NCBI GenBank assembly: GCA_949746285.1
Contig: CATJZH010000153.1
Span: forward strand, 1-22,493
From: an uncultured Clostridia bacterium
GTDB lineage: Bacteria; Bacillota; Clostridia; TANB77; CAG-508
Reading direction: 5' to 3'
DNA length: 22,493 nucleotides
The first letter of the stretch is position 1, and each line of letters starts with the position of its first letter. The notes under the pieces are model-generated. The model made no database searches, had not been told where the DNA came from, and was given only the letters and a program-made list of their open reading frames with translations. The position numbers were made by a program, and so were the translations under genes. Below, in pieces: positions 22,055 to 22,493 of this stretch.

Positions 22055-22493
22055 ATGCCAGGATTTAATATTCATTTAGCAGTAGCAAAACAATATATGA
22101 AAAAACATATTGATGAAATAAAAGAAAGCAAAAAGTTTTTAAATGGTTCTATTAGGCCAGATTTAAATGAAAATATGACAGAACCTTGTGATAACAAATT
22201 TAAAACTCATTATGGATTAATGGGAAGTAGAAATGATGGGAAATTTGAAACTGATATTTACAAGTTTTTGCAAGATTCTAAAATTGATATTGAGCAAGAT
22301 TTTTATAAAGGTTATTTATTACATTTATTAACAGACTATTACTTTTATAATTATTATTTTAATAAAGAACTTTTAGAAGTAATAAAGAATAAAGATACTT
22401 TTCATAGTGATTTTGATTGTACTAATAAAATGTTAGAAGAGAAATATGAAATTGAACTACCAGAAAGTATTAAAAAATTTACAGGATATAAGA
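22055..22493 (+). CDS. Zinc-dependent phospholipase C-like hydrolase (3' end outside the window)
   Basis: An open frame runs from ATG 22055 to the window edge (146 complete codons) without a stop. GGAG (22044-22047) precedes it. The N-terminus PGFNIHLAVAKQYMKKH, the segment FLNGSIRPDLNE, THYGLMGS (about residue 59) and GYLLHLLTDYYFYNYYF (about residues 89-105) give the His/Asp pattern of the small zinc-dependent phospholipase C-like proteins found in Firmicutes. These have been little characterised. There is no signal peptide, so it is probably cytoplasmic and not a toxin-type phospholipase. The gene is incomplete only because the window ends. Confidence 0.7.
   Translation, partial: MPGFNIHLAVAKQYMKKHIDEIKESKKFLNGSIRPDLNENMTEPCDNKFKTHYGLMGSRNDGKFETDIYKFLQDSKIDIEQDFYKGYLLHLLTDYYFYNYYFNKELLEVIKNKDTFHSDFDCTNKMLEEKYEIELPESIKKFTGYK

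Overview
This is about 22.5 kb of chromosome from a very AT-rich, low-GC Gram-positive bacterium, most likely a member of the Clostridia. Indications are the strong A/T codon bias, AGGAGG-type ribosome binding sites, Gram-positive promoters (several with an extended TGATATAAT -10), and Firmicutes-type genes such as YlmH, an Asp23-domain protein and TasA-like secreted proteins. No rRNA, tRNA, CRISPR array, transposase or phage gene was seen. Assignments come from reading motifs; no database search was run.

Layout. (1) 150-3932 is a three-gene tripartite efflux operon: a membrane-fusion adaptor split by a frameshift in a run of nine A, a MacB/LolD-type ATPase and a MacB/FtsX-type permease. It ends in a 43-bp perfect inverted repeat (3933-4080). 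(2) 4093-4590 is a NadR-like nucleotidyltransferase and 4709-6430 an acyl-CoA ligase. (3) 6538-10301 is an operon of polyprenol/diacylglycerol kinase family protein, dxs, ylmH and cdd, closed by a bidirectional terminator. Convergent to it is an unrecognised single-pass membrane protein. (4) 11903-14464 is an alpha-glucan phosphorylase with its own promoter. (5) 14526-16658 is an unusual cluster of three small secreted or anchored proteins. It has a long structured leader carrying two palindromic sites, and the first two genes appear to start at ATT and ATA. (6) 16731-18956 holds a P-loop ATPase fused to an Asp23 domain, cmk and plsC. (7) 19076-20890 is bipA/typA with a near-consensus promoter and a hairpin leader. 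(8) A small GC-richer orphan gene lies on the minus strand at 20960-21316. Finally come a TrmR-like O-methyltransferase and a truncated gene related to zinc-dependent phospholipase C.

Most of the window is core metabolism and envelope biology: isoprenoid and lipid synthesis (dxs, lipid kinase-like gene, acyl-CoA ligase, plsC), nucleotides (cdd, cmk), glycogen use and translation quality control. The accessory-looking parts are the efflux operon, the repeat elements, the TasA-like cluster at 14.5-16.7 kb and the GC-richer orphan. The TasA-like cluster, with its non-AUG starts and duplicated operator-like palindromes, is the best candidate for something not yet described.
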